A stretch of DNA of 11,849 nucleotides from an uncultured Eubacteriales bacterium (GCA_900552475.1 USAC01000068.1:1-11849); one strand, 5' to 3'; shown: positions 1 through 7,120, counted from the stretch's first letter. Notes: generated by a model from the letters alone, not told the origin. Numbers and translations: made by a program.

Positions 1-2
1 AC

Positions 3-125
3 CGGGCCGGCGCTGCCGAACACGGCCACTGCCCCCTGCGCGGCAAACTCAACAAGCGCCCCCCGAAGCCCCGGGCGCGGGCGGGGCTGGCGCGGGCCAT
101 TGCTTTCAAATATGTGGAAAGATAA
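3..125 (+). CDS. Possible 3' end of an upstream gene (partial, unresolved)
   Basis: Frame 3 is open from the window edge to a TAA at 123-125 and has very high GC at third codon positions, as the real genes here do. The translated tail is basic and Arg/Pro-rich and ends in ...AFKYVER. I do not recognise it. The opposite strand is also open from an ATG at 128 to the edge, in a frame giving ...ALVEFAAQGAVAVFGSAGP, which also looks protein-like but has no visible ribosome binding site. Only one of the two can be real, and the sequence to the left of the window is needed to decide. No terminator follows the TAA. Confidence 0.2.
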   Translation, partial: RAGAAEHGHCPLRGKLNKRPPKPRARAGLARAIAFKYVER

Positions 126-243
126 CATTGATTTGCCGTGAACACTGAGCTAATCTGTAGATAATGCCAACATATTCGGGCGGCACGGCCCGAGCATGGC
201 AGCCGCAGGCAGCTTTTTACCCTTTTCATGTCTGTGGGCTGCC
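110..243 (+). promoter_or_regulatory. Structured 5' leader of the NCS2 permease gene (candidate cis-acting RNA)
   Basis: Three hairpins follow each other in the non-coding DNA before the permease. 110-117 pairs with 167-175 (8 bp, one bulged A at 169) and encloses CATT/AATG and GATT/AATC pairs. 176-181 (TCGGGC) pairs with 188-193. 198-204 (GGCAGCC) pairs with 237-243 and continues as 206-211 with 229-234, around a T-rich loop. The conserved core of a guanine/adenine (purine) riboswitch is not visible. A GATAAT at 160-165 could be a -10 element, but I see no matching -35, so the transcription start, and how much of this is transcribed, is unknown. Confidence 0.35.
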
Positions 244-298
244 GCCGCGCGCGGGAATCGGCGGGCGGTCTTGGTAAATATATAAAAGGAGAAAGATT

Positions 299-1651
299 AT
301 GAAGAAAGTGCATCAGGAGGCTCGCATCGAGAACGTCTATCAGCTGGAGGGGCGGGTGCCGGTCGGCAAGGCCATCCCCTTCGGGCTGCAGCATGTGCTG
401 GCCATGTTTGTGGCGAACATCGCACCGCTGATTATCATCGCCTCCGTGGCCGTTTACAACGGTCAGGTGTTCACCACCATTGAGACGGCGCAGCTGCTGC
501 AGAACTGCATGCTCATCGCCGGCATCGGCACGCTGATCCAGCTCTATCCGATCTGGAAGATCGGCTCGGGTCTGCCGGTTGTCATGGGACTGAGCTTCAC
601 GTTCCTCGCGGCCTGCATGTCCGCCGCGTCGCAGGATTACGGCATCATGGTCGGGTCAATCATCGTCGGCGGTATTTTTGAGGGCATCCTCGGCCTGACG
701 GCGAAATACTGGCGGCGGATCATCTCGCCGGTGCTCTCCTCATGCGTGGTGATTGCGATCGGCCTGAGCATTCTGAATGTCGGCGTGTCGTCGTTCGGCT
801 CGTCGTCAGCCTATCCGCTCGGCTCGTGGCAGAATCTGCTCGTCGCGACGATTACGCTTGCGGCGGCGCTCGTGTTCCATACGACGCTCAAGGGCGTCGC
901 CAAGCAGCTCTATGTGCTGCTTGGGATGCTGGTGGGGTACGTGGTGTCCATTTTCTTTGGTATGGTGGACTTTGCATCCATGGGGCAGACGATCCAGTCG
1001 CTCGGCGTTGTGGCGATTCCGAAGCTCTTCGCCTTCAAGCCGCAGTTCCAGCTGGGTTCGATCCTCTCATTCGCGCTGGTGTTCATCGTCTCCGCCGTGG
1101 AGACGATCGGCGACACGACCGCGACTTGTACCGGCGGCCTCGGCCGCGACATCACGGCGGAGGAGGTCTCGGGCTCCCTGTGCGTGGACGGCTTCATCTC
1201 CGCTGTCTCCGGCGGCGTGTTCGGCTGCTCGCCCATCACGTCGTTCAGCCAGAACGTGGGCCTGATCTCCATGACGCACGTTGTCAACCGCTTTACGATC
1301 ATGTTCGGCGCGCTGGCGATGATCCTCGGCGGTCTGTTCCCGCCGATCGGCGCGTTCTTCACGACGCTGCCAGACTGCGTGCTTGGCGGCTGCACGGTCA
1401 TCATGTTCGGCTCGATCATGATGTCGGGTGTGCGCATGCTGCAGGACGCGGGCATGAACCAGCGCAACACCCTCATTGCCGCGACGTCGATCTGCCTTGG
1501 CGTGGGCGCGACGCAGGTGGACGGATTCTTCGATAATCTCCCGTCCGTGTTCGGCGAGATCTTTGCGGGGAACATGGTCGCGGGCGTGTTCGTGGTGGGG
1601 CTGATCCTCGAGATCTGCCTGCCGAAGGACATCAGCAAGTACGAGATATAA
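299..1651 (+). CDS. NCS2-family purine permease (xanthine/uric-acid type)
   Basis: A membrane transporter of the nucleobase-ascorbate (NCS2/NAT) family, which normally imports a purine with protons through about 14 membrane segments. The 450-residue length is normal. Family marks are visible: the QH pair in the first helix (Q31-H32), the conserved acid in helix 8 (SAVETIGD, E268) and the signature after SPITSFS, which reads QNVGLISMTH (318-327). This follows the Q-N-x-G-x4-T pattern typical of xanthine/urate carriers rather than uracil carriers, but the last position is His where Arg, Lys or Gly is usual. The ATG is set by AAAGGAGA at 285-292. The gene stands alone and ends in a strong terminator directly after the stop codon. 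Substrate is inferred; guanine/hypoxanthine or urate are alternatives. No xanthine dehydrogenase or purine catabolic gene lies in the window. Confidence 0.92.
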   Translation: MKKVHQEARIENVYQLEGRVPVGKAIPFGLQHVLAMFVANIAPLIIIASVAVYNGQVFTTIETAQLLQNCMLIAGIGTLIQLYPIWKIGSGLPVVMGLSFTFLAACMSAASQDYGIMVGSIIVGGIFEGILGLTAKYWRRIISPVLSSCVVIAIGLSILNVGVSSFGSSSAYPLGSWQNLLVATITLAAALVFHTTLKGVAKQLYVLLGMLVGYVVSIFFGMVDFASMGQTIQSLGVVAIPKLFAFKPQFQLGSILSFALVFIVSAVETIGDTTATCTGGLGRDITAEEVSGSLCVDGFISAVSGGVFGCSPITSFSQNVGLISMTHVVNRFTIMFGALAMILGGLFPPIGAFFTTLPDCVLGGCTVIMFGSIMMSGVRMLQDAGMNQRNTLIAATSICLGVGATQVDGFFDNLPSVFGEIFAGNMVAGVFVVGLILEICLPKDISKYEI

Positions 1652-1652
1652 G

Positions 1653-1703
1653 TCAATACAAAAAGGATCCCCCGGCTGTGCCGGGGGATCCTTTTTGTAT
1701 TGA
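1653..1703. terminator. Bidirectional intrinsic terminator after the permease
   Basis: A perfect 23-bp stem (1653-1675 with 1681-1703) with a CTGTG loop. The GC-rich core is flanked by AAAAA on the left arm and TTTTT on the right, so it can stop transcription from either side. It starts 2 bases past the permease stop and faces the LysR remnant coming from the right. Confidence 0.93.
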
Positions 1704-1755
1704 GATTCTCACTTCGCTCCGCGAACTCTGTGAGACTTTTATGGGTGAAGAAAAT

Positions 1756-2434
1756 TCAACCGGGGTTCAATTGCGGTGCGGTTTTTGACGGAGATGACAA
1801 AAGCACTGAAAAAATTTGCGCGTTATGCACAGAAAAACTGCGCGTCAGGGGGCGGTTGAGCGGAATTGAACCGACGTCAAAATTGTTGGCTTGCTTCTTC
1901 CCATCGGGGCGGTTAAAGCCCAGCCCGCTCTCGGCAAGGGCGACAAGGCTGGTGTCGTCCACGGACGTGAACGAGGAACCGGCGGTGATGCCCATGTGCT
2001 GCGCGACGGGGAGGGCGATGCCGCGCCGTTGGCGCGGAGCTTCGCGGTGAGCTGGGAATTGCAGAAGCCGGACACAACCTCCACCGTGATCCCCGGGTGC
2101 AGGGCGCGGAAGCTCTTGAGAATGCCGGGAATCCAGTTGATGCAGGTGCCGAGCTTCACGCGGCCGGAGGAGAGCCCCGTCAGGCCGCGGACGACCTCCG
2201 CGAACGCCTGATCGGCGCGGATGACGCTCTGCGCGTAGGGCAGAAGTGCCTGCCGGCGCCCATCAACTCCCAGCCGCTGCTCCCGCGGAAGAACAGCGGG
2301 ACGGATTGCTCCTTTTCAATCTTGGAGAGGTTATGACTCACGGCGGACTTTGTCAGGTGGAGCAGGTCCGCGGCGGTGGTGATGCTCCGGCACTCGGCCA
2401 CGGCCAGAAAGTTGAGATAATCGAAAAGCGTCAT
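1756..2434 (-). pseudogene. LysR-family regulator, broken by frameshift and internal deletion
   Basis: Three reading frames together give a LysR protein. The first runs from the ATG at 2432-2434 (AAGGAGG just upstream) and holds the winged helix-turn-helix: MTLFDYLNFLAVAE, then SITTAADLLHLTKSAVSHNLSKIE. Near 2243-2247 the frame slips: the expected LLPYAQSVIRADQAF follows only if one base is restored. The second frame continues through VKLGTCINWIPGILKSF to LTAKLRANG. Near 2020-2030 the frame changes again and resumes at IALPVAQHMGITAGSSF, then DDTSLVALAESGLGF, to a stop at 1756. Compared with the usual LysR layout, about 70-80 residues of the effector domain are missing at this second junction. 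The locus spans about 226 codons instead of about 295. It is divergent to the acyl-CoA dehydrogenase remnant, the classic place for its regulator. Sequencing error could explain one slip, but not the deletion. Confidence 0.85.
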
Positions 2435-2473
2435 AGAGAAACCTCCTTGCATGGTGGGAGCACGGCTTCCTGT

Positions 2474-2502
2474 ATTATATCCGGAACCGGCACGCTTTGC
2501 AA
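2474..2502 (-). promoter_or_regulatory. Promoter of the LysR pseudogene
   Basis: On the minus strand TTGCAA (2502-2497) is followed, after 17 bases, by a perfect TATAAT (2479-2474). It lies about 40 bases before the LysR ATG, in the divergent region shared with the acyl-CoA dehydrogenase remnant. The promoter looks intact although the gene it served is broken. Confidence 0.65.
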
Positions 2503-2559
2503 GCGCGGCGGGGCGGCCGCCGACCCATTCAAATCCGAACAGAAAGAAGAGACAAAGCC

Positions 2560-3305
2560 TTGGATTTTTCCCTGACCCGTGAACAAGAACGGATCCGCAA
2601 GATGATCCGCGCCTTTACCGAAAACGAGGTGAAGCCCATCGCGGCGGAGATTGACCGGACGCACGAATTTCCAGCCGAGAACATCCGCAAGCTGTTCCGG
2701 CTGCGCGTCATAAGCATGACCGCGCCAAGGGAGTACGGCGGCGCCGGGTCCGACCAGCTTTCCGCCGCCATCTGCGCGGAGGAGCGGGCGAAGGCCTGCG
2801 CCTCCACGAGCGACATCATGGCCGGGCATACGCTCTGCTGCGTGCCGATTCTGGAGCACGGGACGGAGGAGCAGAAGCGAAAGTACCTGCCAATGCTGAC
2901 AACGGGCGGCGTCCTCGGCGGTATGGGCATCACCGAGCCGAACGCGGGCTCCGACGCGTCGAAATCGCAGACGCAGGCGCGTCTGGCGGGCGACCACTAC
3001 GTCATCAACGACTCGAAGATATTTTCATCACGAACGGCTCCAAAGCGGGCGTGTTCGTCATCTTCGCCATGACGGACAAGTCCAAGGGGACGAAGGGGCT
3101 CTCCGCCTTCATCATCGAGAGCACCTTCCCCGGCTTTTCCGTCGGGAAGATCGAAAATAAGATGGGGCTGCACGGCGTCCACACCTCCGAGATCGGGATC
3201 GTCCCGAAGGAGAATCTGCTGGGGCAGGAGGGCAAGGGCTTTAAAATCTGCATGCAGACGCTGAACGTGGGGCGTATCGGCATCGCCGGGAATCTGGGGC
3301 TGTAG
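2560..3305 (+). pseudogene. Acyl-CoA dehydrogenase, frameshifted and missing its C-terminal domain
   Basis: A FAD-dependent acyl-CoA dehydrogenase would oxidise an acyl-CoA thioester to the enoyl-CoA and pass electrons to ETF. The likely start is the TTG at 2560, preceded by AAGAAG, giving LDFSLTREQERIRKMIRAF, the standard N-terminus. The signature GITEPNAGSD is present near residue 130. Around 3019-3022 an extra AT (GATATTTT where GATTTT would restore KIFITNG) shifts the frame; the second frame carries on through SAFIIESTFPGF and KMGLHGVHTSEI to NVGRIGIAG and then stops at TAG 3303-3305. The helical C-terminal domain, about 130 residues with the catalytic glutamate of butyryl-CoA-type members, is absent. 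The total of about 250 residues compares with about 380 for the family. It is divergent from the LysR remnant and upstream of the FAH-family gene, which suggests one former catabolic operon. Confidence 0.88.
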
Positions 3306-3374
3306 GGCGGAAAGAAGTTGACCGCCGCGCGCCGCTGTGCTAAGCTGGTGAAAAAGCCGCACGGAGGACGGAAT

Positions 3375-4175
3375 ATGAAATTTTTGCAGTTTTACAGGGA
3401 CGGGCGCCCCACGCTGGGCGTCATCACGGAGAAGGGCGTTGTGGACATGTCGGCGCACCCGGAGCTGCCGCAGACGATGCTGGCGCTCTGCCAGAGCGGC
3501 GATACCGCCGCGCTCGCGGCGCTGGACGGGCCGTATCTGGAGGAGGAATCTCTAACGCTTGCGCCGGTTGTGACGGGGATGGAGAAGATCCTCTGCATCG
3601 GCCTGAACTACCGGGCGCACGCGGCGGAGTGCGGCATCCCGCTGCCGGAGAGCCCCACCGTGTTCTGCAAGCTCCCGAACGCGCTGGCCGCGCACGGACA
3701 GGCAATCGCCCTGCCCGCGGCGGAGGAGAGCGACTCTGAGGCGGAGCTGGTGCTGGTGATGGGAGCGGGCGGGCGCGTGTTCGCCTGCACCTGCGGCAAC
3801 GACCTCTCCGTGCGCGAGTGGCAGCGCGCGTCGGGCCAGTGGCTCTGCGGCAAGACGTATGACGGCTTCGGCCCCATCGGCCCCTATGCCGTGGACGCGG
3901 AGAGCCTGCCCACGGGAGGGCTCGGGATCTCCTGCCGCGTCAACGGCGAGCTGCGCCAGCACTCGAATACCTCTGACCTGATCTTTTCGCCGGAGGAGCT
4001 GGTGCGCTATCTCATGCCGCGTATCCCGCTGAAGGCGGGCGACGTGATCTTCACCGGGACGCCCTCGGGCGTCATGCTGGGCTACCCGGCAGACCAGAAG
4101 CGCTGGCTCCGCGCGGGCGACACGGTTGAGGTCACGATTGAAGGAATCGGCACTCTGAAAAACTCCTTCCAATAA
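3375..4175 (+). CDS. Fumarylacetoacetate-hydrolase family protein
   Basis: The family comprises metal-dependent enzymes that hydrolyse, decarboxylate or isomerise acyl-pyruvates and related dicarboxylates, usually late in aromatic or sugar-acid breakdown. Visible family motifs: CIGLNYRAHAAE near residue 76, SPTVFCK, the acidic metal site SDSEAEL near 120, the NDLSVREWQ segment, GKTYDGFGPIGP and FTGTPSGVMLGYP near the end. The ATG at 3375 is chosen because GGAGG lies at 3363-3367; an upstream in-frame ATG at 3318 has no such support. Length is 266 residues, slightly short: between ELVLVMG and CTCGND the usual stretch of about 12-15 residues (after the ExE motif) seems to be missing, perhaps a small in-frame deletion. 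Its neighbour upstream is a pseudogene, so its pathway may be dead. Exact substrate unknown. Confidence 0.88.
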   Translation: MKFLQFYRDGRPTLGVITEKGVVDMSAHPELPQTMLALCQSGDTAALAALDGPYLEEESLTLAPVVTGMEKILCIGLNYRAHAAECGIPLPESPTVFCKLPNALAAHGQAIALPAAEESDSEAELVLVMGAGGRVFACTCGNDLSVREWQRASGQWLCGKTYDGFGPIGPYAVDAESLPTGGLGISCRVNGELRQHSNTSDLIFSPEELVRYLMPRIPLKAGDVIFTGTPSGVMLGYPADQKRWLRAGDTVEVTIEGIGTLKNSFQ

Positions 4176-4221
4176 GAGCATACACCCCCGAGCGCTCAAG
4201 CGCTGGGGGGTGTATGCTCTT
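4174..4221. terminator. Bidirectional terminator between the FAH gene and the deacetylase gene
   Basis: A 16-bp stem (4174-4189 with 4206-4221) plus an inner AGCG/CGCT helix around a CTCAAG loop. It begins inside the FAH stop codon and ends directly before the deacetylase stop on the other strand, so it serves two convergent genes. Confidence 0.9.
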
Positions 4222-5025
4222 TCAGCCTGCGGCTTCGCCGGTTTCATCCGTCTGCGCAGCGAACTGGCGGCCGGTGTGGTCGATGGTGTAGCTCTCGTGA
4301 AGGATGAGCTGGCTGATGGGCAGGACGGTGTAGCCCTCCCGGATCATGCACTCGAGAATCTCAGGCAGCGCCTCGGGCGTGTGGAGCGCGGCGTTGTGGA
4401 ACAGGACGATCGACCCCGGCGCGAGCTTCGAGGTGACGCGCTTGCAGATCGTCGGCGCGTCGTAGTCCTTCCAGTCGAGACTGTCGACGTCCCACTGGAT
4501 CGGCTCCATGCCCATCGAGCGGATAGCGGAGATGACGTGGTCGTCGTACTCACCGTAGGGGCAGCGGATGAGCGTCGGCATGACACCGGTGCTGGCGCTG
4601 ATGCGCTCGTTGCTGGCGGTGACGTCGGCGATGATCTGCTCAGCGGTGAGGGTGTTGTAGTGGTCGTGGTGGTTCGAGTGGCTCATGACCTCGTGCCCCG
4701 CGTCGTGCAGCGCCTTGACCGACTCGGGGTATTTCTCCGCCCAGTCGCCCACGACGAAGAATGTCGCCTTGATGTCATAGCGCGCGAGGATGTCGATGAG
4801 TATTTGCGTATCCTCGTTGCCCCACGCGGCGTCGAAGGAGATGGAGCAGAACTTGCCGTCCGTGCGCTCGACCGAGTAGATCGGGAGCTGCCGCTTCGCG
4901 GCGGCCGCGCTGACGGAGCCGGGGTAGCTGACGGCGTAGAAGATTCCGGCGGCCAGAGCCAGCGCCGCCAGCACGGCCACGACCCTCCGCCTTACGAGAA
5001 AGACCTTTATTGAGCGCTTGCGCAT
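4222..5025 (-). CDS. PdaB-like polysaccharide deacetylase, membrane-anchored (CE4 family)
   Basis: A predicted extracytoplasmic deacetylase of N-acetylated wall polysaccharide. Residues 1-14 are basic and 15-33 form one hydrophobic signal anchor. The NodB/CE4 domain follows from about 58: motif 1 is SFDAAWG (catalytic Asp65), motif 2 is SHSNHH (metal ligands His116 and His120), motif 3 is RCPYGEYD (154-161), then DVDSLDW near 179 and the final VLFHN near 207. Motif 1 has Ala where the second metal-binding Asp of classic TFDD enzymes sits; a non-Asp there is also known from the sporulation group PdaB (FDISWG-like), so this is a subfamily mark and not decay. The ATG at 5025 has only a weak AAAGGA at 5037-5042. 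It sits 54 bases after folC on the same strand and may be cotranscribed. A cortex or wall role is inferred. Confidence 0.9.
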   Translation of the reverse strand: MRKRSIKVFLVRRRVVAVLAALALAAGIFYAVSYPGSVSAAAAKRQLPIYSVERTDGKFCSISFDAAWGNEDTQILIDILARYDIKATFFVVGDWAEKYPESVKALHDAGHEVMSHSNHHDHYNTLTAEQIIADVTASNERISASTGVMPTLIRCPYGEYDDHVISAIRSMGMEPIQWDVDSLDWKDYDAPTICKRVTSKLAPGSIVLFHNAALHTPEALPEILECMIREGYTVLPISQLILHESYTIDHTGRQFAAQTDETGEAAG

Positions 5026-5079
5026 GCTGCATCCCGTCCTTTACCGATTTGGTAAAAGCGTATGCCGCGCGCGGCGGGA

Positions 5080-6345
5080 TTATGTCTCCAGCGCCGTGAG
5101 CACGTCGCCGAGCAGGTACAGCGATCCGCAGCAGAGCACCGCGCCGTGCGCGCCCGCACGCGCCTTCGCAAGGCGGACACCCTCCGCGATGGAGAAACAC
5201 GCCGTGACGGGCTTTCCGAAGGCACGCAGCCCCTCCGCGAGCGTCTGCGCGTCCAGCGCGCGGGGGTTATCGGGCGTGACGGTGACGAAGCCCTCCGCGA
5301 GCGGGGCGAGGGGGGCGAACATGTGCTGCCAGTCCTTGTCCGCGAGGACGCCCGTCAGCACCGTGAGCGGGCGGCTTGGGAGATAGGTGCGCAGGTTCTC
5401 CGCCAGCGCCTGCACGCACTGCGGATTGTGGCCGCCGTCCATGAGAAAGAGCGGCTCGCGCCGCACAACCTCGAGCCTCCCCGGCCAGCACACGCGCGCA
5501 AGCCCCGCGCGCACGGCGGGCTCCGGAATGTTCCAGCCGCGTCCACGCAGCACGTCCACCACCGTCAGCGCGACGGCGGCGTTTCGCAGCTGGAAGCCGC
5601 CGAGCAGCGGCAGGCGCAGCATCGACCGTTCGCCGAAGCTGAAAATCTGCCGCTGGAGCGACGCGGCGGTCAGGCGCAGGGAGGAGAAGTCCACCCGATG
5701 CAGCGGCACGCCCAGCGCGCGGCAGCGCGCGGCGATGACATCCTCCGCGGCCGCGCCGGAGGGGTAGAGCACTGCGTCGCAGCCGGGCTTGAGAATTCCG
5801 GCCTTCGTCACGGAGATTTCTTCGACGGTGCCGCCGAGGTACTGCATGTGGTCGAGGCCGATGTTCGTGAACACGGCGGCTTCGGGCGCGGGGATGACGT
5901 TCGTGGCGTCGAACTCGCCGCCCATGCCAACCTCGCATACGACGATGTCGCAGCGGCTGCGCAGGAACCAGAGCATGGCGATGGCCGTGACGAGCTCAAA
6001 CTCGCTCGGATGGTCGGGCATGGCGTCGGCCTGCGCGCGCACCTCCTCGGTGAGGGCGCAGAGCGCGTCGTCCGGGATCTGCTCGCCGTCGACCTGGATC
6101 CGTTCGTTAAAGCGCACGATGTAGGGCGAGGTGTAAAGCCCCGTGCGCAGCCCCGCCTCGTGCAGGATGGAGGCGAGCATGGCGCAGGTGGAGCCCTTGC
6201 CGTTCGTGCCGGTGACGTGAACGAACTTCAGCTGCCGCTCGGGGTTTCCGAGCCGGTCGAGCAGGGCACGGATGCGTGTGAGCCCCGGCTTTGTCCCGCG
6301 CCAGTCGGTCGTGTGGATATAGGCGAGGGTTTCGTCGATGTTCAT
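5080..6345 (-). CDS. folC: Folylpolyglutamate synthase / dihydrofolate synthase
   Basis: An ATP-dependent ligase of the Mur-ligase type that adds glutamate to (dihydro)folate, which traps folates in the cell. The 421 residues match the family. The P-loop is HVTGTNGKGSTC (43-54), followed by TSPYIVRFNERI (72-83), EVGMGGEFDATNV (138-150), NIGLDHMQYLG (161-171) and the Mur-ligase DGGHNP motif near 325. Where many FolC proteins have GGRLDATN and EKAGI this one has GGEFDATN and TKAGI, probably lineage variation. The start codon overlaps the stop of folT (ATGA at 6342-6345), which points to translational coupling. Uptake by FolT followed by polyglutamylation makes a coherent folate-salvage operon under the THF riboswitch. 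Long open frames on the opposite strand are GC-driven shadows. Confidence 0.95.
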   Translation of the reverse strand: MNIDETLAYIHTTDWRGTKPGLTRIRALLDRLGNPERQLKFVHVTGTNGKGSTCAMLASILHEAGLRTGLYTSPYIVRFNERIQVDGEQIPDDALCALTEEVRAQADAMPDHPSEFELVTAIAMLWFLRSRCDIVVCEVGMGGEFDATNVIPAPEAAVFTNIGLDHMQYLGGTVEEISVTKAGILKPGCDAVLYPSGAAAEDVIAARCRALGVPLHRVDFSSLRLTAASLQRQIFSFGERSMLRLPLLGGFQLRNAAVALTVVDVLRGRGWNIPEPAVRAGLARVCWPGRLEVVRREPLFLMDGGHNPQCVQALAENLRTYLPSRPLTVLTGVLADKDWQHMFAPLAPLAEGFVTVTPDNPRALDAQTLAEGLRAFGKPVTACFSIAEGVRLAKARAGAHGAVLCCGSLYLLGDVLTALET

Positions 6346-6920
6346 GCCTGCTCACTTCCCGTCACTGCGACCGGCGGCCACAGGCGCACGGCGGAGAACA
6401 CGCCGCTGCGCCCGAGCATCCAGACGATCAGAATATCCGCCGCGCCAGTCACGGCGAACTGCACGCTGCGCGAGGCGAGCTGGGCGAGGAAGAACGCCTG
6501 CTTGCTCGCGCCGCCGTAGACGAGGGCGAGCGCGCCGCTCTGGTAGAGTACCGACCCGAAGACGAGCGCGGGCAGGAACGCCAGCGCGATGCGCGGCAGC
6601 GTCAAACCGCGGCGGGCGAGCATGGGGCGGAAGAGTCCCGCACACAGGCCGTACAGGATCGGCGGCACGCAGAAAATGGGGTTATAGCCGTACGGAGAGA
6701 ACAGGCAGCCGATGAAGTCGGCCGCGAAGCCCGCCATCGCGCCGGGGATGGGGCCGAACAGGAGTCCCGCGATGAACAGCGGCACGGCTTCGATGGAAAA
6801 GCGCGTCAGCTCGTTCGGAATGAGCGACATGAGCCGCGATAGCACGACGCTCAGCGCCGTCAGCAGTGCGCACCCGGCGAGCACGCGGACGGACATGGCC
6901 TGTTTGGGGTTGTTGGACAT
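6342..6920 (-). CDS. folT: ECF folate transporter substrate-binding (S) component
   Basis: A small integral membrane protein that binds folate and docks on the shared EcfA-EcfA'-T energy-coupling module, which is not in this window. The start at 6920 (MSNNPKQAMS) is preferred over longer in-frame options because a full AGGAGGT lies at 6934-6928; upstream in-frame sequence is riboswitch RNA. Length is 192 residues with about six hydrophobic segments. Helix 1 carries the small-residue A-x-x-x-A motif (Ala18, Ala22) used by S components to contact the T subunit. The NELTRFSIEAVPLFIAGLL segment and the GPIPGAMAGFAADFIGCLF segment are typical of the FolT/ribU-like group. The THF riboswitch upstream and folC downstream support folate over other vitamins. 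Confidence 0.94.
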   Translation of the reverse strand: MSNNPKQAMSVRVLAGCALLTALSVVLSRLMSLIPNELTRFSIEAVPLFIAGLLFGPIPGAMAGFAADFIGCLFSPYGYNPIFCVPPILYGLCAGLFRPMLARRGLTLPRIALAFLPALVFGSVLYQSGALALVYGGASKQAFFLAQLASRSVQFAVTGAADILIVWMLGRSGVFSAVRLWPPVAVTGSEQA

Positions 6921-6957
6921 AAAAAATACCTCCTGACTTTGATAAAAGTGGGAGGTA
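6921..6957 (-). terminator. Expression platform: SD-sequestering hairpin followed by a T-tract
   Basis: On the minus strand TACCTCC (6957-6951) pairs with GGAGGTA (6933-6927), which contains the folT Shine-Dalgarno. An inner ACTTT/AAAGT helix with a TATC loop extends it to about 12 bp, and TTTTTT (6926-6921) follows. The hairpin can therefore block ribosome access and can also act as an intrinsic terminator just before the start codon. The left arm can instead pair with the aptamer segment TGGGAGG (7051-7045). Confidence 0.8.
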
Positions 6958-7002
6958 GCAGTTATCATATGCAAAAAAATGATGGCGCCCGCTGTGGAAG
7001 CT

Positions 7003-7078
7003 GGAATGGCATCGCGGAGCAAACGCTCCTTCGTCCGGCGGCAGCCTCCCATCCGTCCGGCACTTGACGCGCCATCCC
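7003..7078 (-). promoter_or_regulatory. Tetrahydrofolate (THF-I) riboswitch aptamer
   Basis: P1 is formed by 7078-7071 with 7010-7003 (8 bp, one G-U). It is followed by the conserved GCGTCAAGTG (7070-7061), the CCGG/CCGG helix (7060-7057 with 7038-7035) around a loop with the typical ATGGGA, the conserved ACGAAG (7034-7029), a GGAGC-GTTT-GCTCC hairpin (7029-7016) and GCG before the P1 return strand. Order and conserved bases match the THF riboswitch known upstream of folT in Firmicutes. Ligand binding normally lowers expression of folate uptake genes. Confidence 0.92.
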
Positions 7079-7120
7079 TACACATAGGGCGGTCGGGCCT
7101 GCTGCGGCCCAACGGGGTTT

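Noticed and set aside
100..128. Promoter TTGCTT / TAACAT before the permease
   Set aside because: Only 3-4 matches in each box and it overlaps a possible coding end; not better than chance in this stretch.
1861..1900. Possible tRNA fragment or attachment site (GGTTCAATTCC on the minus strand)
   Set aside because: The T-stem would have mismatches, no acceptor stem, anticodon arm or CCA can be drawn, and the bases fit the LysR reading frame.
4210..5013. A 267-codon plus-strand frame opposite the deacetylase gene
   Set aside because: The minus strand has CE4 motifs in the right order; the plus frame starts inside a terminator and is low-complexity Val/Asp/Arg.
5062..6519. A 485-codon open frame on the plus strand opposite folC
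   Set aside because: It is a GC-driven shadow: folC on the minus strand has all family motifs, an ATGA-coupled start and the right length, while the plus frame gives an Arg/Ala/His-rich protein with no recognisable domain.
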